The notes: generated by a model not told the origin, from the sequence alone. Counted from the first letter of the stretch, positions 15,958 through 26,300 are shown. The stretch is DNA of 64,000 nucleotides from Pectobacterium atrosepticum (GCA_019056595.1 CP036163.1:4836001-4900000), one strand, 5' to 3'. Numbers and translations are program-made.

Positions 15958-16027
15958 TTTCCGGCTGTAAACGGGGTATCCCGATAGATAACAGGCAACA
16001 AAAAACCCGCAAACTCAGTGAGAATGC
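15958..16027 (+). repeat. Right attachment-site direct repeat (70 bp)
   Basis: Identical to 6624-6693. It includes the T-run, one arm and the loop of the tRNA-Pro terminator, starting 51 bp downstream of the tRNA 3' end. Together with tRNA-side sequence (16028-16033) it restores the full terminator. Confidence 0.9.
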
Positions 16028-16033
16028 GGGTTT
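16000..16033 (-). terminator. Terminator of tRNA-Pro(GGG)
   Basis: On the minus strand AAACCCGC (16033-16026) and GCGGGTTT (16010-16003) form the stem around a 15-nt loop, followed by a T-run to 16000. The element has inserted through this terminator while keeping its function. Confidence 0.85.
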
Positions 16034-16077
16034 CTGTGGGGTTTCCGGTAGTAAACGATACTAACCGAAGTTGTATT

Positions 16078-16154
16078 TGGTCGGCACGAGAGGATTTGAA
16101 CCTCCGACCCCCGACACCCCATGACGGTGCGCTACCAGGCTGCGCTACGTGCCG
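16078..16154 (-). tRNA. proL: tRNA-Pro (anticodon GGG)
   Basis: 77 nt with encoded CCA (TGG at 16078-16080 on the plus strand). Acceptor CGGCACG pairs with CGTGCCG; the anticodon loop has GGG; the T-loop GGTTCAAATCC is present. It is the same sequence as E. coli proL as I recall it, and it lies next to yejM as in E. coli. It serves as the integration locus of the adjacent element, although the crossover is in its terminator and not in the tRNA body. Confidence 0.97.
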
Positions 16155-16231
16155 ATGCTATGGCATTTATACTACATTTTCCTGACCTTATTGCAATAGC
16201 TAGCTACAACGACTGCTTTAGATTTAAGCAG

Positions 16232-17980
16232 TTAGTTGGCAATAAAGCGCCTTTCGTTCGTTAGTACCTGCAAGAGCAGGGCAAGCTGCGGTTTTTCATC
16301 ATTCAGTCGATTTCCCGCCATGTCGTAAGCCCGGTAGTTGCCGTTGCTTTCCAATACGATGATTTGTTCCGGCGTTGTGATCAGTAGCGTGCCGCTATTA
16401 CCATTAATCAACCACGGATAGCGTCGTTGGGCAGAGAACAGGTCTTCACCTTGTGAATAATCATCCGTGCCGTTTTTAACATGAAGCAGGCGCTGCATCA
16501 GCGTAGTCATGACGTCTTTGTTGTCCGTCATTTTCGTAATGGTCTGTGCCGGCGTATTCGGCCAGTGAACAATAAGCGGTGTTTGCCATTGCGAGCGAGT
16601 GAAACGTGCCGCGTTGCTGGTATTGGCATTCTGGTTCTGTGCGGTTGTCACGATGATGACCGTGTTATCCAGAATGTTCTTTTCCTGCAAAGTTCGAATG
16701 ATTTGGCCAATCTGGCGGTCAACGTCCTGAATATTCATTCGGCTGCTTGGCTCTGCGTCTTTGCTGGATGTATTTTTCGGTGCACTGCTCAGCTCAACGT
16801 AAGAGAACCAAGGCGCGGGATTATTATCGCGATTGAGCCACTCTTGCCACTGCGTGATGATGGCATCGCCGCTTTGCTGCTGTGGCGCGGGCAAGGAGAA
16901 ATCAGAAAGCAGCGCCTGACGATAGAGCGGGCTGTTGAAGCCGTTCGCTGAAAATAGCCCAAACTGATAACCCTGCTGGCTTAATGCGGCGATCAACGCT
17001 GAGGGTTTACGCGCACTCAGGATACCATCCATATAGGTTGTCGAGAGGCCGTAAAACAGATTAAACAAGGCGGCGTCTGGCTGAGAACCCGAATCGTAGT
17101 GATCGCTGAAACGCACGTTTTCTGAGGCGAAGCGCGACAAGTTAGGCATACGGTTTTGTATGGCTTCAGGCTGGGTATCGTCGATCATCACCATCAGAAG
17201 GTTGTAGCCGCTGCCGTTGTCGCGGAAGGTGATGTTATTGAGCGGATACTCTACCGTCATCGCCTCAGGATTACCCTGTTGCGTCAATCGGCGCTGATAT
17301 TCCTGCGCATCCAGCAGGCCATGTTTTTCCAGAAACCGACGTGCCGTCATTGGATAAGATAGCGGTAGATTGGCGCGTTGCATGGTAATCGGGCGATAGA
17401 AATTCGCATCGGCCCAGATGTACATCAGGTGCGACGCGAAGAACGCCGAGATGAAAACGCCCGCCAGTGGTTTACCAAAGTTGCGGCGATTCAGACTGCG
17501 TAATTTTTGCCAGCACCAGGTGCCGAACAACATCTCCGCCATAAAAATCAACGGAATGCCTATAAACATCCACTGCCAGTCGCGGGCGATCTCCCCTTGT
17601 CCTGGGTTGACGACGAGCTCCCAAACGGTGCTGTTGAGGTGCAGGTGAAAACGCGTAAAGACTTCAACATCGACTAACAGTATCGTCAGCCCAGTTGTAG
17701 CCAGCGCCGCAGACAGGAACCGCAGCAGGCGTTGCGACATCACAATGAATGTTAGCGGGAAGATGACGAGCAGATAGGCGGCAAAGACGATAAAACTGAA
17801 ATGGCCAAGCCAGCTAACCAGCGCGTAAATTCGACCGAACAGGGAGGTTGGCCAATCGGCAACAAACAGGTAGCGGCTACCCAGCCCCAAAGTGAGCAAA
17901 ATGTTGAATAAGGCGAACCAGTGTCCCCAACTGATCATCTGGGAGACTTTTTCGCGGTAGCGCTGACGGTTGGTTACCAT
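16232..17980 (-). CDS. yejM: Inner membrane LPS-regulating protein YejM (PbgA/LapC)
   Basis: 582 aa (E. coli 586). Five hydrophobic segments in the first 190 residues are followed by a periplasmic sulfatase-like domain starting near NLLMVMIDDTQPEAIQNRMPNL. In E. coli it binds lipid A and, through LapB, controls FtsH turnover of LpxC, matching LPS synthesis to need; an alternative proposed role is cardiolipin transport. The metal-binding catalytic residues of true sulfatases are incomplete in this family. It is probably cotranscribed with yejL, whose stop lies 14 bp upstream of its start. Confidence 0.96.
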   Translation of the reverse strand: MVTNRQRYREKVSQMISWGHWFALFNILLTLGLGSRYLFVADWPTSLFGRIYALVSWLGHFSFIVFAAYLLVIFPLTFIVMSQRLLRFLSAALATTGLTILLVDVEVFTRFHLHLNSTVWELVVNPGQGEIARDWQWMFIGIPLIFMAEMLFGTWCWQKLRSLNRRNFGKPLAGVFISAFFASHLMYIWADANFYRPITMQRANLPLSYPMTARRFLEKHGLLDAQEYQRRLTQQGNPEAMTVEYPLNNITFRDNGSGYNLLMVMIDDTQPEAIQNRMPNLSRFASENVRFSDHYDSGSQPDAALFNLFYGLSTTYMDGILSARKPSALIAALSQQGYQFGLFSANGFNSPLYRQALLSDFSLPAPQQQSGDAIITQWQEWLNRDNNPAPWFSYVELSSAPKNTSSKDAEPSSRMNIQDVDRQIGQIIRTLQEKNILDNTVIIVTTAQNQNANTSNAARFTRSQWQTPLIVHWPNTPAQTITKMTDNKDVMTTLMQRLLHVKNGTDDYSQGEDLFSAQRRYPWLINGNSGTLLITTPEQIIVLESNGNYRAYDMAGNRLNDEKPQLALLLQVLTNERRFIAN

Positions 17981-17994
17981 ACGTTGGTCAAAAT

Positions 17995-18225
17995 TTAGTG
18001 AGCTTTATCGGCTTTTTTAATCGAAGCCTGTAGGGCTTCAGCGAAAGAACGCGCCAGAATCTGACGTTGAGCTGGTGCGATGCTGGTGTTAATCAGGTTC
18101 GTCACCATGTTACCGAGCACCATTAAAGCAAGGTCGGTCGGAGCGTGGTGCTTTTCCAGAACATTGACCATCTCAGAAAGCAGTTGTTCAACGTGTTCGT
18201 CACTATAGCGGGATGATTGTGGCAT
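17995..18225 (-). CDS. yejL: YejL, UPF0352 small helical protein
   Basis: 76 aa: [20 protein letters not shown], then [43 protein letters not shown]. It is an all-helical protein of the UPF0352 family with known structures but no known function. The place between yejK (divergent) and yejM (same direction, 14 bp on) is as in E. coli. Confidence 0.95.
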   Translation of the reverse strand: MPQSSRYSDEHVEQLLSEMVNVLEKHHAPTDLALMVLGNMVTNLINTSIAPAQRQILARSFAEALQASIKKADKAH

Positions 18226-18427
18226 AAAATGGCGTATCTCAAGCGGATAAAGTCGCTTATCTTACCGTATAGGCTTATGCTTTTCCGCACTTTTATCATT
18301 AACGTACTTTTATCACTAAATAGTGTAGACGCTCAGCGCGCGTACAGGTGCAAAGGGGCAGCTTTATGTGTTGCGGGTCGCTCGTATCAGTGTTTGAATA
18401 CGCGCCTTGCCAAAAGGAGAGTTTATC

Positions 18428-19438
18428 ATGAGTCTGGATATCGCCCAGATTGCCCTGCATCAGCTAATTAAACGTGACGAACAAACGCTGGACATGGTGT
18501 TGCGAGATTCTCTGCTGCCGACCAATGCGGCAGTAGAAGATATGATGGCTGAACTGCATCGCGTTTACAGCGCCAAGAGTAAGGCCTACGGGCTGTTTAA
18601 TGAACAAAGCGAGCTGGCGGATGCGCTGCGGGCTTGCCGCAAAGGGGATGAGGACTTTCTGAGTTTCTCACGCGCCGCGACTGGGCGTCTGCGTGACGAA
18701 CTGGCGAAGTACCCGTTTGCCGAAGGTGGCATCGTGTTGTTCTGCCAGTACCGCTATCTTGCCGTCGAATATTTGCTGATATCGGTGCTTAATAGCTGCA
18801 ACAGCATGCGGGTTAATGAGCAGTTGGATATCAGCACCACACACTATCTGGATATCAATCACGCGGATATCATTGCTCGTATCGATCTGACTGAATGGGA
18901 AACTAACCCTGAATCCACACGCTATCTGACGTTCCTGAAAGGGCGCGTCGGGCGTAAAGTGTCTGACTTTTTCATGGATTTCCTGGCCGCGTCAGAAGGG
19001 CTGGATACCAAAGCACAAAACCGTGGCCTGCTGAAAGCGGTTGATGAGTATTGTGATGAGGCGCAGTTAGATAAAAACGAGCGCCAGAATTATCGCCAGC
19101 AGGTGCATAGCTACTGTACTGAGCAGTTGCAGTCTGGTGAGGAAATCGAGCTGGCATCGCTGTCTCAGGAACTGCCACCCCTGGGCGAGAAAACCTTTCA
19201 GCAGTTTTCAGCCGATCAGGGCTATGAGCTGGAAGAGAGCTTCCCTGCCGATCGCGGGACACTGCGTCAGTTGACCAAATTTGCTGGCAGCGGTGGCGGC
19301 ATTAGCCTGAACTTTGATGCCTTATTACTTGGCGAGCGGATTTTCTGGGATCCGGCTACAGATACGTTGACGATTAAAGGCACGCCGCCGAATCTACGCG
19401 ATCAGTTACAGCGTCGGACGAGTGGTGGTAAGCAGTAG
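18428..19438 (+). CDS. yejK: Nucleoid-associated protein YejK (NdpA)
   Basis: 336 aa (E. coli 335). [21 protein letters not shown] and the C-terminal [17 protein letters not shown] are family hallmarks. The protein is found on the nucleoid and has been reported to interact with topoisomerases; the precise role is unclear. The start at 18428 has AAAGGAGAG 7 nt before it; the frame opens seven codons earlier, over the ribosome binding site. It diverges from yejL. Confidence 0.95.
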   Translation: MSLDIAQIALHQLIKRDEQTLDMVLRDSLLPTNAAVEDMMAELHRVYSAKSKAYGLFNEQSELADALRACRKGDEDFLSFSRAATGRLRDELAKYPFAEGGIVLFCQYRYLAVEYLLISVLNSCNSMRVNEQLDISTTHYLDINHADIIARIDLTEWETNPESTRYLTFLKGRVGRKVSDFFMDFLAASEGLDTKAQNRGLLKAVDEYCDEAQLDKNERQNYRQQVHSYCTEQLQSGEEIELASLSQELPPLGEKTFQQFSADQGYELEESFPADRGTLRQLTKFAGSGGGISLNFDALLLGERIFWDPATDTLTIKGTPPNLRDQLQRRTSGGKQ

Positions 19439-19459
19439 AAATCGAGCCAAAAGGCGACG

Positions 19460-19492
19460 CTGCCCTTTTTCTTATCGTCAGGAAAAGGGCAG
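19460..19492 (+). terminator. Hairpin after yejK
   Basis: CTGCCCTTTT (19460-19469) pairs with AAAAGGGCAG (19483-19492). The T-stretch is inside the stem and not after it, so this is a probable but not classical terminator. Confidence 0.45.
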
Positions 19493-19521
19493 TAGCTGAT
19501 CTCGTTTGGAAATGATAACAA

Positions 19522-20670
19522 TTAGAAATATTTGAGCCAGCGGATGTCTCTGCGGCGGGCTTTTAAACGGGCAAACGCACGAACGGGCGAAAATAACGCG
19601 ACCATCAGCACCAAGGTACAAACCCACAATTGCCAAACGGCGGAAAAGCCGAACCATTCACCTTGATTTTCCCCCCAGATCGCAACAGCGGTTAAATACA
19701 TGCCTTTTAAAACATAAAGATGCAATAAGTAGAAAAACATCGGTGCGGCACCGAAATTCGCCAACATAACAAGCCAGCGCTTCTGTTGCTGACGCTCAAA
19801 CAGAGCGAGCAGGCAAAACCCTATGCTAAGGGTTAGGCAGAGAAACAGCAGCGATGGCGGGTATTTCGTGATGTTGAAATAACTCATGAGTGTCTGCGTG
19901 ATGGTTTCACTCTGTTGCCAGGGTTTATCGCCATACAGATTGATACTACGTAGTATGAAAAACAGCGCTAACGTGGTTCCGGCTAGAGCGAGCAAGACTT
20001 TCTGCCGCTGAAGCGGAAAGACGTCTTTTCGGTATAGTGATCCTGCCGCGTAGCCAAGTGAAATGACGCCAATCCAGGGAAGTATCGGATATGAAGTACG
20101 CATACGGAACGTTTCGCTGATTGCTATCCAACCGCGATCGTGCAGAACTGCCCAGGGAATGGACCAAATGGAACCTGCTGAAGCATGTAGAGGGTCCAGC
20201 AGATTATGCCCACCCACGATAACAATACCCAATATGAAAACCAAGCTAGCAGGTAGCCAGATTAGCGCGCTGAGAGCGAGCATACTCATGCCGATTGCCC
20301 AAATCACCTGCAAATAGATGACCTGCGGTGGGAATTGGAACGTCCACGCAAAGTTGATCAACGTGACTTCAAGAAGAATGAGAATTAAGCCGCGTTGGAA
20401 CAGGAAGAGGGCAGTTTGCCGACGATTTTGCACTTTCTGATGATAAAGTGCCGCAGAGAGTCCGGTTAAAAAGACAAACACGGGAGCACACAGGTGCGCC
20501 AGCGTACGATTGATGAATAGCATAGGATCAGTGCTGGTGACATCAATGGGATCGGCGAGTTGCAGGTGTAAATAAAAGGTTTCGCGCACATGGTCTAGTA
20601 GCATAAGTACCATCACCAGACCGCGCAGAGCATCGATAGCGAGAAGTCGCTGAGAGATATCTCGAGACAT
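19522..20670 (-). CDS. DUF1624 / heparan-alpha-glucosaminide acetyltransferase-like membrane protein
   Basis: 382 aa with about ten membrane segments. The opening RLLAIDALRGLVMVLMLLDHVRETFY is the DUF1624 (HGSNAT-like catalytic) signature, with the conserved Asp-Ala-Leu-Arg-Gly and His at the membrane edge, suggesting transfer of an acyl group across the inner membrane. The substrate is unknown. The ATG at 20670 has AAGGA 7 nt upstream; a GTG two codons earlier is possible. It is inserted between yejK and rplY, where E. coli has no gene that I recall, so it is probably a lineage-specific insertion. Confidence 0.85.
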   Translation of the reverse strand: MSRDISQRLLAIDALRGLVMVLMLLDHVRETFYLHLQLADPIDVTSTDPMLFINRTLAHLCAPVFVFLTGLSAALYHQKVQNRRQTALFLFQRGLILILLEVTLINFAWTFQFPPQVIYLQVIWAIGMSMLALSALIWLPASLVFILGIVIVGGHNLLDPLHASAGSIWSIPWAVLHDRGWIAISETFRMRTSYPILPWIGVISLGYAAGSLYRKDVFPLQRQKVLLALAGTTLALFFILRSINLYGDKPWQQSETITQTLMSYFNITKYPPSLLFLCLTLSIGFCLLALFERQQQKRWLVMLANFGAAPMFFYLLHLYVLKGMYLTAVAIWGENQGEWFGFSAVWQLWVCTLVLMVALFSPVRAFARLKARRRDIRWLKYF

Positions 20671-20702
20671 GTTCACATTCCTTTGTGAATGAATAAATTT
20701 TT

Positions 20703-20730
20703 ATAAAAAAAACGCCGCATAAGCGGCGTT
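20703..20730 (-). terminator. Terminator of rplY
   Basis: On the minus strand AACGCCGC-TTAT-GCGGCGTT (20730-20711) is followed by a long T-run to 20703. It lies 40 bp after the rplY stop. Confidence 0.88.
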
Positions 20731-20769
20731 CTTCTTTCCCGGCGTCCCGGAAAACGACTTCAGTGCAAA

Positions 20770-21054
20770 CTAAACGCGAACGAAGTCGATGTGAGTCAGT
20801 TTAGGCTTGTAAACGTGACGTTGTACAGCCTGAACTTTAACTTGAACTTCTTTGCCATCGATAGACAGGATCAGTGTTTCACCGTAGAAGCCTTCTTTCA
20901 CTTCTTGGTTTTTTACTGAATCGTGATCTAGTTCGATAGATACTGGTGCTTCTGAACCACCGTAAACGATGGCTGGGAATTTACCAGCGGAACGCAGGCG
21001 GCGGCTCGCACCCTTACCCTGACCTTGACGTGCTTCTGCTTTGATAGTAATCAT
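20770..21054 (-). CDS. rplY: 50S ribosomal protein L25
   Basis: 94 aa (same as E. coli): [20 protein letters not shown] at the start and [13 protein letters not shown] at the end. It binds the 5S rRNA at the central protuberance of the large subunit. This is the short enterobacterial form without the CTC extension. It has its own terminator. Confidence 0.97.
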   Translation of the reverse strand: MITIKAEARQGQGKGASRRLRSAGKFPAIVYGGSEAPVSIELDHDSVKNQEVKEGFYGETLILSIDGKEVQVKVQAVQRHVYKPKLTHIDFVRV

Positions 21055-21186
21055 TTTCTTCTCTACTTATATAAAGTAATCCTGCTACAGGCGACCCAGC
21101 AGCAGGTTGGGTTATCCAGCTTTTGCGGACAAAAGCGGGCTAAATTCTAGCGGAATATGGCTTCGTGGGCAAATGAATCCCAACAT

Positions 21187-21382
21187 TACTCGTCATACTT
21201 CAAGTTTCATGTGCGTTGGCAGCGTTCTGTCACCCGAATCACTTACCAGAGTAAGCTCATCGGGATTAAATGAGAGACATCCTGTCTCTCACCGGAGGCC
21301 AGCTGTTGGCTGGTCAAATTCGTTCCCGACGAATTTGTCCCTCACTTGCCGGCTGCCTGAAACTCGAATTATTTAGAGTATA
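21187..21382 (+). repeat. MITE-like intergenic repeat, copy 1 (196 bp, expanded)
   Basis: Begins TACTCGTCATACTTCAAG and ends GAATTATTTAGAGTATA, the ends of this repeat family. It is longer than the other copies because of about 70 extra bases in the middle, including the inverted GACATCC/ATGTCTC-like segment and GACGAATTTGTC. It ends 2 bp before the radD stop codon. No coding capacity is evident. Confidence 0.8.
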
Positions 21383-21384
21383 CC

Positions 21385-23145
21385 TTAGCCGCGGAGTTCA
21401 TTGGCGCGGCGAAAGCGCCCCTGATAATCAAAGAGCTTTTCACGTATTTGCCAGAATCTCCCGTTTTTACGCGCGACGACAAAGTCGGGTGCGCGTAAAG
21501 ATATCTGCTGTGCGATGACGTCGGCGGCATTCTGCCAGTTAAATGGCGTTCCCGGTGCGCGTTGATGAACACGTAAAAACTGTTGCAGGAAAACGTGGCG
21601 TTGTGCGGTGGAGTGCAGGCGGAAACGCTCGCTAACGTCAGCACCTTCCTCATCATGGTAGGTTATTTTCAGCCATTCACCTTTTGCATCTTGCCCCTGT
21701 TCGAAGCTCATGCCGCTACAGCGTAAAACCAGCGCATTTTTCAGTTTCAGTGCGGCTTTCAACATGTCGTCGGGGTCGACTAATACCTCGTCGCACTGGT
21801 TGCAGCGCCGTGCGGCAATGTCGTTTTCTGCCCCACAGTGTGGACAGACTTTAAACCGAAACCGGAAATTACACTGCTGACGTTGGCCGTTTTCTGCCAT
21901 TTCCCAGCCTTGGCAGCGGCGGCCATAGTGTTCGATGATATCGCCATCCGGGGTGGTTTTGCCCCAGAACAGGTTAGCAAAACCACACTCAGGGCAGAAA
22001 ACTTGCACCGGCTGGCTGCCAGCATGGGGTTTGCTGTTGCCTACTTCTGGGGTGTAGAGGTCGTGTGGGTTACCTGCGTAATCCAGTATCAGACAGTCTG
22101 CTTTTCCCGGATACAAACGTAAACCGCGCCCGACAATTTGCTGATAGAGGCTTACGGACTCTGTCGGACGTAGAATGGCGATAAGATCGACATGTGGGGC
22201 ATCAAAACCGGTCGTCAGTACCGCCACGTTGACCAAGTATCGCAACGACTGCTGTTTAAAGGCGTCAATCAACGCATCACGCTCGGCAGGTGGGGTATCG
22301 CCGCTGACCAGTGCAGCCTGACCTGCGGGTAACAACGCTGCAATTTCTTTGGCATGCTCGACGGTAGACGCAAAAATCATCACACCGCGTCGCGTTTGCG
22401 CATAATCGACAACCTGGCTGATGATGTGCGGCGTAATGCGCTGTTGGCGTTTAAGTTCGAGATTTAGGTCAGCTTCGCTGAATAATCCGTTGCTGCGGGC
22501 GACAAGCTTACTGAAATCATATTGCACCACTGGCATATCCAGTCGGTCAGGCGGCACCAGAAAGCCATGCTTGATCATATAGCGCAGCGGTAGCTCATAG
22601 ATGCAGTCGCGGAACAAACAACGCTCGTCGCCACGCATCATGCCGTGATAGTGGTACTGATATATCCAGCCTTTGCCAAGCCGATAGGGCGTCGCAGTTA
22701 GGCCGAGTAGCCGCAGCTGTGGATTGGTTTTTTGCAGGTGCTGGATGATTTGTTGATATTGGCTATCATTGTCGTCGCTGATACGGTGACATTCATCGAT
22801 GATCAGCAGAGAGAAGGCGTTATCGAACTGATCGAGGTTACGTGCGACGGACTGCACGCTGCCAAAGACCACTTTTCCCCTGCTCTCTCGCTGTTGCAGC
22901 CCCGCCGCGAATATATCCGCTTCCAAATCCCAGGCGCAGTATTTGGCGTGGTTTTGCGCGACTAGTTCCTTGACGTGGGCGAGCACCAGCACACGACCAC
23001 GAGCAAGCCGCGCCAGTTCGGCGATGACCAGACTTTTCCCCGCGCCGGTGGGCAAAACGATGACGGCCGGTTGGGTATGATGCCGAAAATAGTCGAGTGT
23101 GGCGGAAACAGCCTCACGCTGGTAAGGCCGTAGTGTGAATGACAT
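21385..23145 (-). CDS. radD: DNA repair helicase-like ATPase RadD (YejH)
   Basis: 586 aa superfamily 2 helicase. Walker [15 protein letters not shown] near residue 35, DECH box ([11 protein letters not shown]), TATPYR motif [19 protein letters not shown] motif VI, and a C-terminal cysteine-rich zinc region (CPECGF ... CPHCGAEN ... CNQCDE). E. coli RadD is 586 aa, binds RecA/SSB partners and helps resolve recombination intermediates. It starts 2 bp after the yecH stop, so the two are cotranscribed. Confidence 0.95.
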   Translation of the reverse strand: MSFTLRPYQREAVSATLDYFRHHTQPAVIVLPTGAGKSLVIAELARLARGRVLVLAHVKELVAQNHAKYCAWDLEADIFAAGLQQRESRGKVVFGSVQSVARNLDQFDNAFSLLIIDECHRISDDNDSQYQQIIQHLQKTNPQLRLLGLTATPYRLGKGWIYQYHYHGMMRGDERCLFRDCIYELPLRYMIKHGFLVPPDRLDMPVVQYDFSKLVARSNGLFSEADLNLELKRQQRITPHIISQVVDYAQTRRGVMIFASTVEHAKEIAALLPAGQAALVSGDTPPAERDALIDAFKQQSLRYLVNVAVLTTGFDAPHVDLIAILRPTESVSLYQQIVGRGLRLYPGKADCLILDYAGNPHDLYTPEVGNSKPHAGSQPVQVFCPECGFANLFWGKTTPDGDIIEHYGRRCQGWEMAENGQRQQCNFRFRFKVCPHCGAENDIAARRCNQCDEVLVDPDDMLKAALKLKNALVLRCSGMSFEQGQDAKGEWLKITYHDEEGADVSERFRLHSTAQRHVFLQQFLRVHQRAPGTPFNWQNAADVIAQQISLRAPDFVVARKNGRFWQIREKLFDYQGRFRRANELRG

Positions 23146-23147
23146 CG

Positions 23148-23387
23148 CTAGTGCTGGCAGATTTTACTGGCGCTGGTGGTGAAACCAGCATCGTGCGGGA
23201 TAAATTTTCCGCGTTCAGACAGAAATTGCACCAGCATTGAGGCTGTCATGTTTTCGGCGGAGCAGGTATGAAAACGCGCTGCGTTGCCGAAGCGGGTTTC
23301 TATGGTGGTAATCAGTTGTTCAGTGGTAAATGACTCACCGGACGCGAGCATCATTTGCAAAACTTCATGGCCGTGAATAGATGACAT
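23148..23387 (-). CDS. yecH: YecH family metal-binding protein
   Basis: 79 aa, as in E. coli Yec[21 protein letters not shown], then [19 protein letters not shown] and [19 protein letters not shown]. The conserved His (GHEV), His-Thr-Cys (RFHTCSAE) and terminal Cys-x-His suggest metal binding; no function is established. The frame opens 34 codons upstream but the conserved start is at 23387, with AAGGACAATCCTC-like sequence before it. In E. coli yecH is elsewhere on the map; here it leads radD. Confidence 0.9.
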   Translation of the reverse strand: MSSIHGHEVLQMMLASGESFTTEQLITTIETRFGNAARFHTCSAENMTASMLVQFLSERGKFIPHDAGFTTSASKICQH

Positions 23388-23601
23388 GAGGATTGTCCTT
23401 AAAATGTAAAAAATTGCCCTTATTATGCCTGTTGATAGTACCCAGTGCGAGGGGCGCGCAGCATGAGGGTTGGCTAAAAAGAGCAACATACAGGCGGTGA
23501 ATTGCAGGACGAGCGGGCAAAGCCTCGGTATACTATCCTCTCACAATTTAGGGCCTCACAATTTGAGACCGGCATTTCTTTGAAATAGGTAGTCAGTTTT
23601 A

Positions 23602-24297
23602 ATGCGATTGGACAAATTTTTATCCCAACAGCTGGAAATTAGTCGTTCACTGGTGGCGCGCGAGCTCCACGCACAGCGTGTTACCGTAGATGGCGAAGTG
23701 GTAAAAAGCGGTGCGTTCAAGTTATCCCCTGAGCATAACGTTGAATTTGATGGTAACCCGTTGAAACAGCAAAACGGCCCACGTTATTTCATGTTGAATA
23801 AGCCTCAGGGCTACGTTTGTTCAACTGACGATCCCGATCATCCGACCATTCTTTATTTTATGGATGTGCCGGTGGCGTACAAACTGCATGCCGCAGGGCG
23901 TTTGGATATCGATACCACAGGGCTGGTGCTGTTAACTGACGATGGGCAATGGTCGCATCGTATTACCTCACCTAAACATGAGTGTGAAAAAACCTATCTG
24001 GTGACGCTGGAGTTGCCGCTGGCTGAGGATACCGCAGAGCAATTTACGGTGGGTGTACAGCTGCATAACGAGAAGAATCTTACTAAACCCGCTACGCTTG
24101 AGAAGATAACGGATCATGTTGTTCGGTTGACGATTAGCGAAGGTCGCTATCATCAGGTGAAAAGGATGTTTGCTGCGGTGGGCAATCGCGTTGTGGAGCT
24201 ACACCGTGAGCGGATCGGTGGTATCTGTTTGGATAGCGAGCTGGAACCGGGAGAATTCCGCGAGTTAAGTGCTGAAGAGGTCGCCAGCGTAAAATAA
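23602..24297 (+). CDS. rsuA: 16S rRNA pseudouridine-516 synthase RsuA
   Basis: 231 aa (E. coli 231). N-terminal S4 RNA-binding domain ([22 protein letters not shown]) and the catalytic domain with the [17 protein letters not shown] motif holding the essential Asp of the RsuA family. It isomerises U516 in 16S rRNA. The bcr gene follows 40 bp on in the same direction, as in E. coli. Confidence 0.97.
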   Translation: MRLDKFLSQQLEISRSLVARELHAQRVTVDGEVVKSGAFKLSPEHNVEFDGNPLKQQNGPRYFMLNKPQGYVCSTDDPDHPTILYFMDVPVAYKLHAAGRLDIDTTGLVLLTDDGQWSHRITSPKHECEKTYLVTLELPLAEDTAEQFTVGVQLHNEKNLTKPATLEKITDHVVRLTISEGRYHQVKRMFAAVGNRVVELHRERIGGICLDSELEPGEFRELSAEEVASVK

Positions 24298-24337
24298 TAC
24301 TATTCAGAACGACCTTCTTTCTAATCTGGAGTTATTA

Positions 24338-25528
24338 GTGCAATTACGCCGTTCTTCTCATCTCGGGCTGATTTTTATTCTTGGCCTGATTTCGATGCTA
24401 ATGCCGTTAGCTATCGATATGTATTTACCGGCGTTGCCGACCATTGCTAACGAGTTTGGCGTGGGCGATGGGCATGTCCAAATGACGCTCAGTGCTTACG
24501 TGTTGGGTTTTGCTATTGGCCAGATGTTCTACGGACCGATGGCGGACAGCCTAGGGCGTAAACCTGTCATTCTCGGCGGTACGCTGGTTTTTGCGTTCGC
24601 AGGCGTGGCCTGTGCGCTGGCGCAAACGGTAGAGCAGCTGATCTATATGCGTTTTCTGCACGGTGTTTCTGCCGCCGCCGCGGCGGTTGTTATTAATGCA
24701 CTGATGCGCGATATGTTCTCGCGGGATGATTTTTCTCGCATGATGTCGTTTGTCGTGCTGGTGATGACTGTTGCCCCCTTAATTGCACCGATTGCCGGTG
24801 GCTGGTTGCTGCTGTGGTTTAGCTGGCATTCCATTTTCTGGACGATCTCTGCCGCGGCGTTTCTGGCGTCAGCGCTGATTTTCTTTTTTATCAAAGAAAC
24901 CTTACCGCCAGCGAAACGACAGAAATTTCATCTGCGCACCACCATCGGGAATTTCGCTATTCTGTTCCGCCACAAGCGGGTGTTTAGCTATATGGTGGCG
25001 AGCGGGCTTTCGTTTTGCGGCATGTTCTCCTTCCTGAGTGCCGGGCCGTTTGTGTACATCAACCTGTATGGCGTTTCTCCTCAGAATTTTGGCTATTACT
25101 TTGCCCTGAACGTCATTTTTCTGTTCGTGGTGACGCTGTTTAACAGCCGTAATGTACGACGACTGGGTGCTATGGCGATGTTCCGCACAGGGCTGGTCAT
25201 TCAGTTTGTGATGGGAATATTTTTGGTGGTTGTCTGTCTGTTCGATCTCGGCTTCTTACCGCTGGTGTTTGGTGTGGCGCTGTTTGTTGGCTGTATTGCG
25301 ATGGTGGCGTCGAATGCGATGGCAGTTATTCTTGATGATTTCCCTCATATGGCAGGGACGGCATCGTCGTTGGCTGGCACGCTACGCTTTGGTCTTGGTG
25401 CGATTGTAGGTGTTGTCCTCTCACTGGCTTCATTCAGCAGCGCTTGGCCGATGGTACTATCTATGGCGCTCTGTTCGATCGGAGCATTTCTGCTGTATCT
25501 GTACGCGCACCGTTCCCCAGGGTCCTGA
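24338..25528 (+). CDS. bcr: Bcr/CflA family multidrug efflux MFS transporter
   Basis: 396 aa (E. coli Bcr 396) with 12 membrane segments. MFS motif A is seen as [16 protein letters not shown] and the DHA1 motif as [33 protein letters not shown] (shown over two stretches). Exports bicyclomycin, sulfonamides and cysteine in E. coli. Starts at GTG with GGAG 6 nt upstream. Same order rsuA-bcr as E. coli. Confidence 0.94.
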   Translation: MQLRRSSHLGLIFILGLISMLMPLAIDMYLPALPTIANEFGVGDGHVQMTLSAYVLGFAIGQMFYGPMADSLGRKPVILGGTLVFAFAGVACALAQTVEQLIYMRFLHGVSAAAAAVVINALMRDMFSRDDFSRMMSFVVLVMTVAPLIAPIAGGWLLLWFSWHSIFWTISAAAFLASALIFFFIKETLPPAKRQKFHLRTTIGNFAILFRHKRVFSYMVASGLSFCGMFSFLSAGPFVYINLYGVSPQNFGYYFALNVIFLFVVTLFNSRNVRRLGAMAMFRTGLVIQFVMGIFLVVVCLFDLGFLPLVFGVALFVGCIAMVASNAMAVILDDFPHMAGTASSLAGTLRFGLGAIVGVVLSLASFSSAWPMVLSMALCSIGAFLLYLYAHRSPGS

Positions 25529-25915
25529 TTTTCCCCTTCTTTTCAGATGCAGGTAAGATGTGCCTGCACCTGAGTTTGTTCTTCTCTTATATTCCTCATT
25601 TTCCTTTTGACAGCGATAGCCTGCCATTCTCCTTTGTTTTGCCAATGTAAAATATTTTACTAAAAAGTGAATAAATAAGCTGAAAGGAGTTGAGATATTA
25701 AATGGAAAAGGTTACATATAGCCGGAAAAGAAGAGCGATTCGTGATCAGTTTGGCATTAATAGCGCTTGCAATCAGGTTAGTTAGCCACTACCACGATAT
25801 GCAAAATATGTGTTTGTTGTTTTTTTGTTCACGAAAAGTGGCGGGAAATGGCGCGAACACGCTACTATGATAAATATGTTGCTATTTTGTGAATTTTTAC
25901 CTGAGGAAAACAGTA
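25529..25915. other. Intergenic region bcr-yejG
   Basis: 387 bp, AT-rich in the right half. A weak TGCAGG/CCTGCA inverted repeat near 25550-25570 could end the bcr transcript. Apart from the ribosome binding site of yejG, I see no gene or clear regulatory motif. Confidence 0.4.
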
Positions 25916-26260
25916 GTGGACAGTTTTCAACTTTCGGTGGTTCATCGTTTGCCGCAAAGTTATCGCTGGTTATCGGGTTTTGCAGGTATCAATGTTGAAC
26001 CGATTCCGCTGAGCGGCAGAGAAGAAGACAATAACCTGATTGGTCTCAAATTGTTGAGTCATGATGGCGATATCGCATGGGAAATCATGCGCCAGCTGAA
26101 TCAATCCCTGTTTGAAATACAGGTTGAATGCGCCGTTCTGGAATGGGAAAGCGAACCGTGTCTGTTTTTACATCGCAATGATGAAAGTACAGCAATGTGC
26201 CGTCTGAAAAATGTCGGTGTCGCTATTGCTGAATCTGTATCGGCACAGTATCCTTTTTAA
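25916..26260 (+). CDS. yejG: YejG family protein
   Basis: 114 aa when started at the GTG at 25916 (GAGG 9 nt upstream), the same length as E. coli Yej[21 protein letters not shown] and [20 protein letters not shown] match its ends. The function is not established. The frame is open nine codons further up, from an ATG, but homologue length favours the GTG. Confidence 0.92.
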   Translation: MDSFQLSVVHRLPQSYRWLSGFAGINVEPIPLSGREEDNNLIGLKLLSHDGDIAWEIMRQLNQSLFEIQVECAVLEWESEPCLFLHRNDESTAMCRLKNVGVAIAESVSAQYPF

Positions 26261-26261
26261 A

Positions 26262-26289
26262 CCGCAGCGCCAGTAGACTGGCGCTGCGG
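26262..26289. terminator. Shared hairpin of convergent yejG and yejF
   Basis: CCGCAGCGCCAGT (26262-26274) and ACTGGCGCTGCGG (26277-26289) are perfect 13-bp arms with a 2-nt centre, between the two convergent stop codons. The T-run on the minus side is short, but the placement supports bidirectional termination. Confidence 0.7.
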
Positions 26290-26300
26290 CACTTCCTCGT

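Larger units (their letters stand above)
6624..16027. mobile_element. Integrated phage-satellite-like element at tRNA-Pro(GGG)
   Basis: About 9.4 kb between perfect 70-bp direct repeats, with a P4-type integrase next to the tRNA-side repeat. It contains an AlpA-type regulator, a P4-alpha-like primase/helicase, an iteron-like region, an Icd-like protein, and a cargo zone with a DUF5677 gene and a toxin-antitoxin pair. No capsid, tail, portal, large terminase, lysis, conjugation, sid, delta or psu gene is seen, so it cannot make particles alone. The layout fits a P4-like satellite or PICI-like island reduced to integration, regulation and replication plus cargo. Whether it still excises is unknown. 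Confidence 0.88.

Noticed and set aside
6624..16027. Complete P4 prophage
   Set aside because: No sid, delta, psu, or ogr-like gene and no cos site that I can recognise; at most a reduced satellite.
16481..16951. 156-aa frame opposite yejM
   Set aside because: Antisense shadow of a conserved gene; third-position GC of yejM keeps the opposite frame open.
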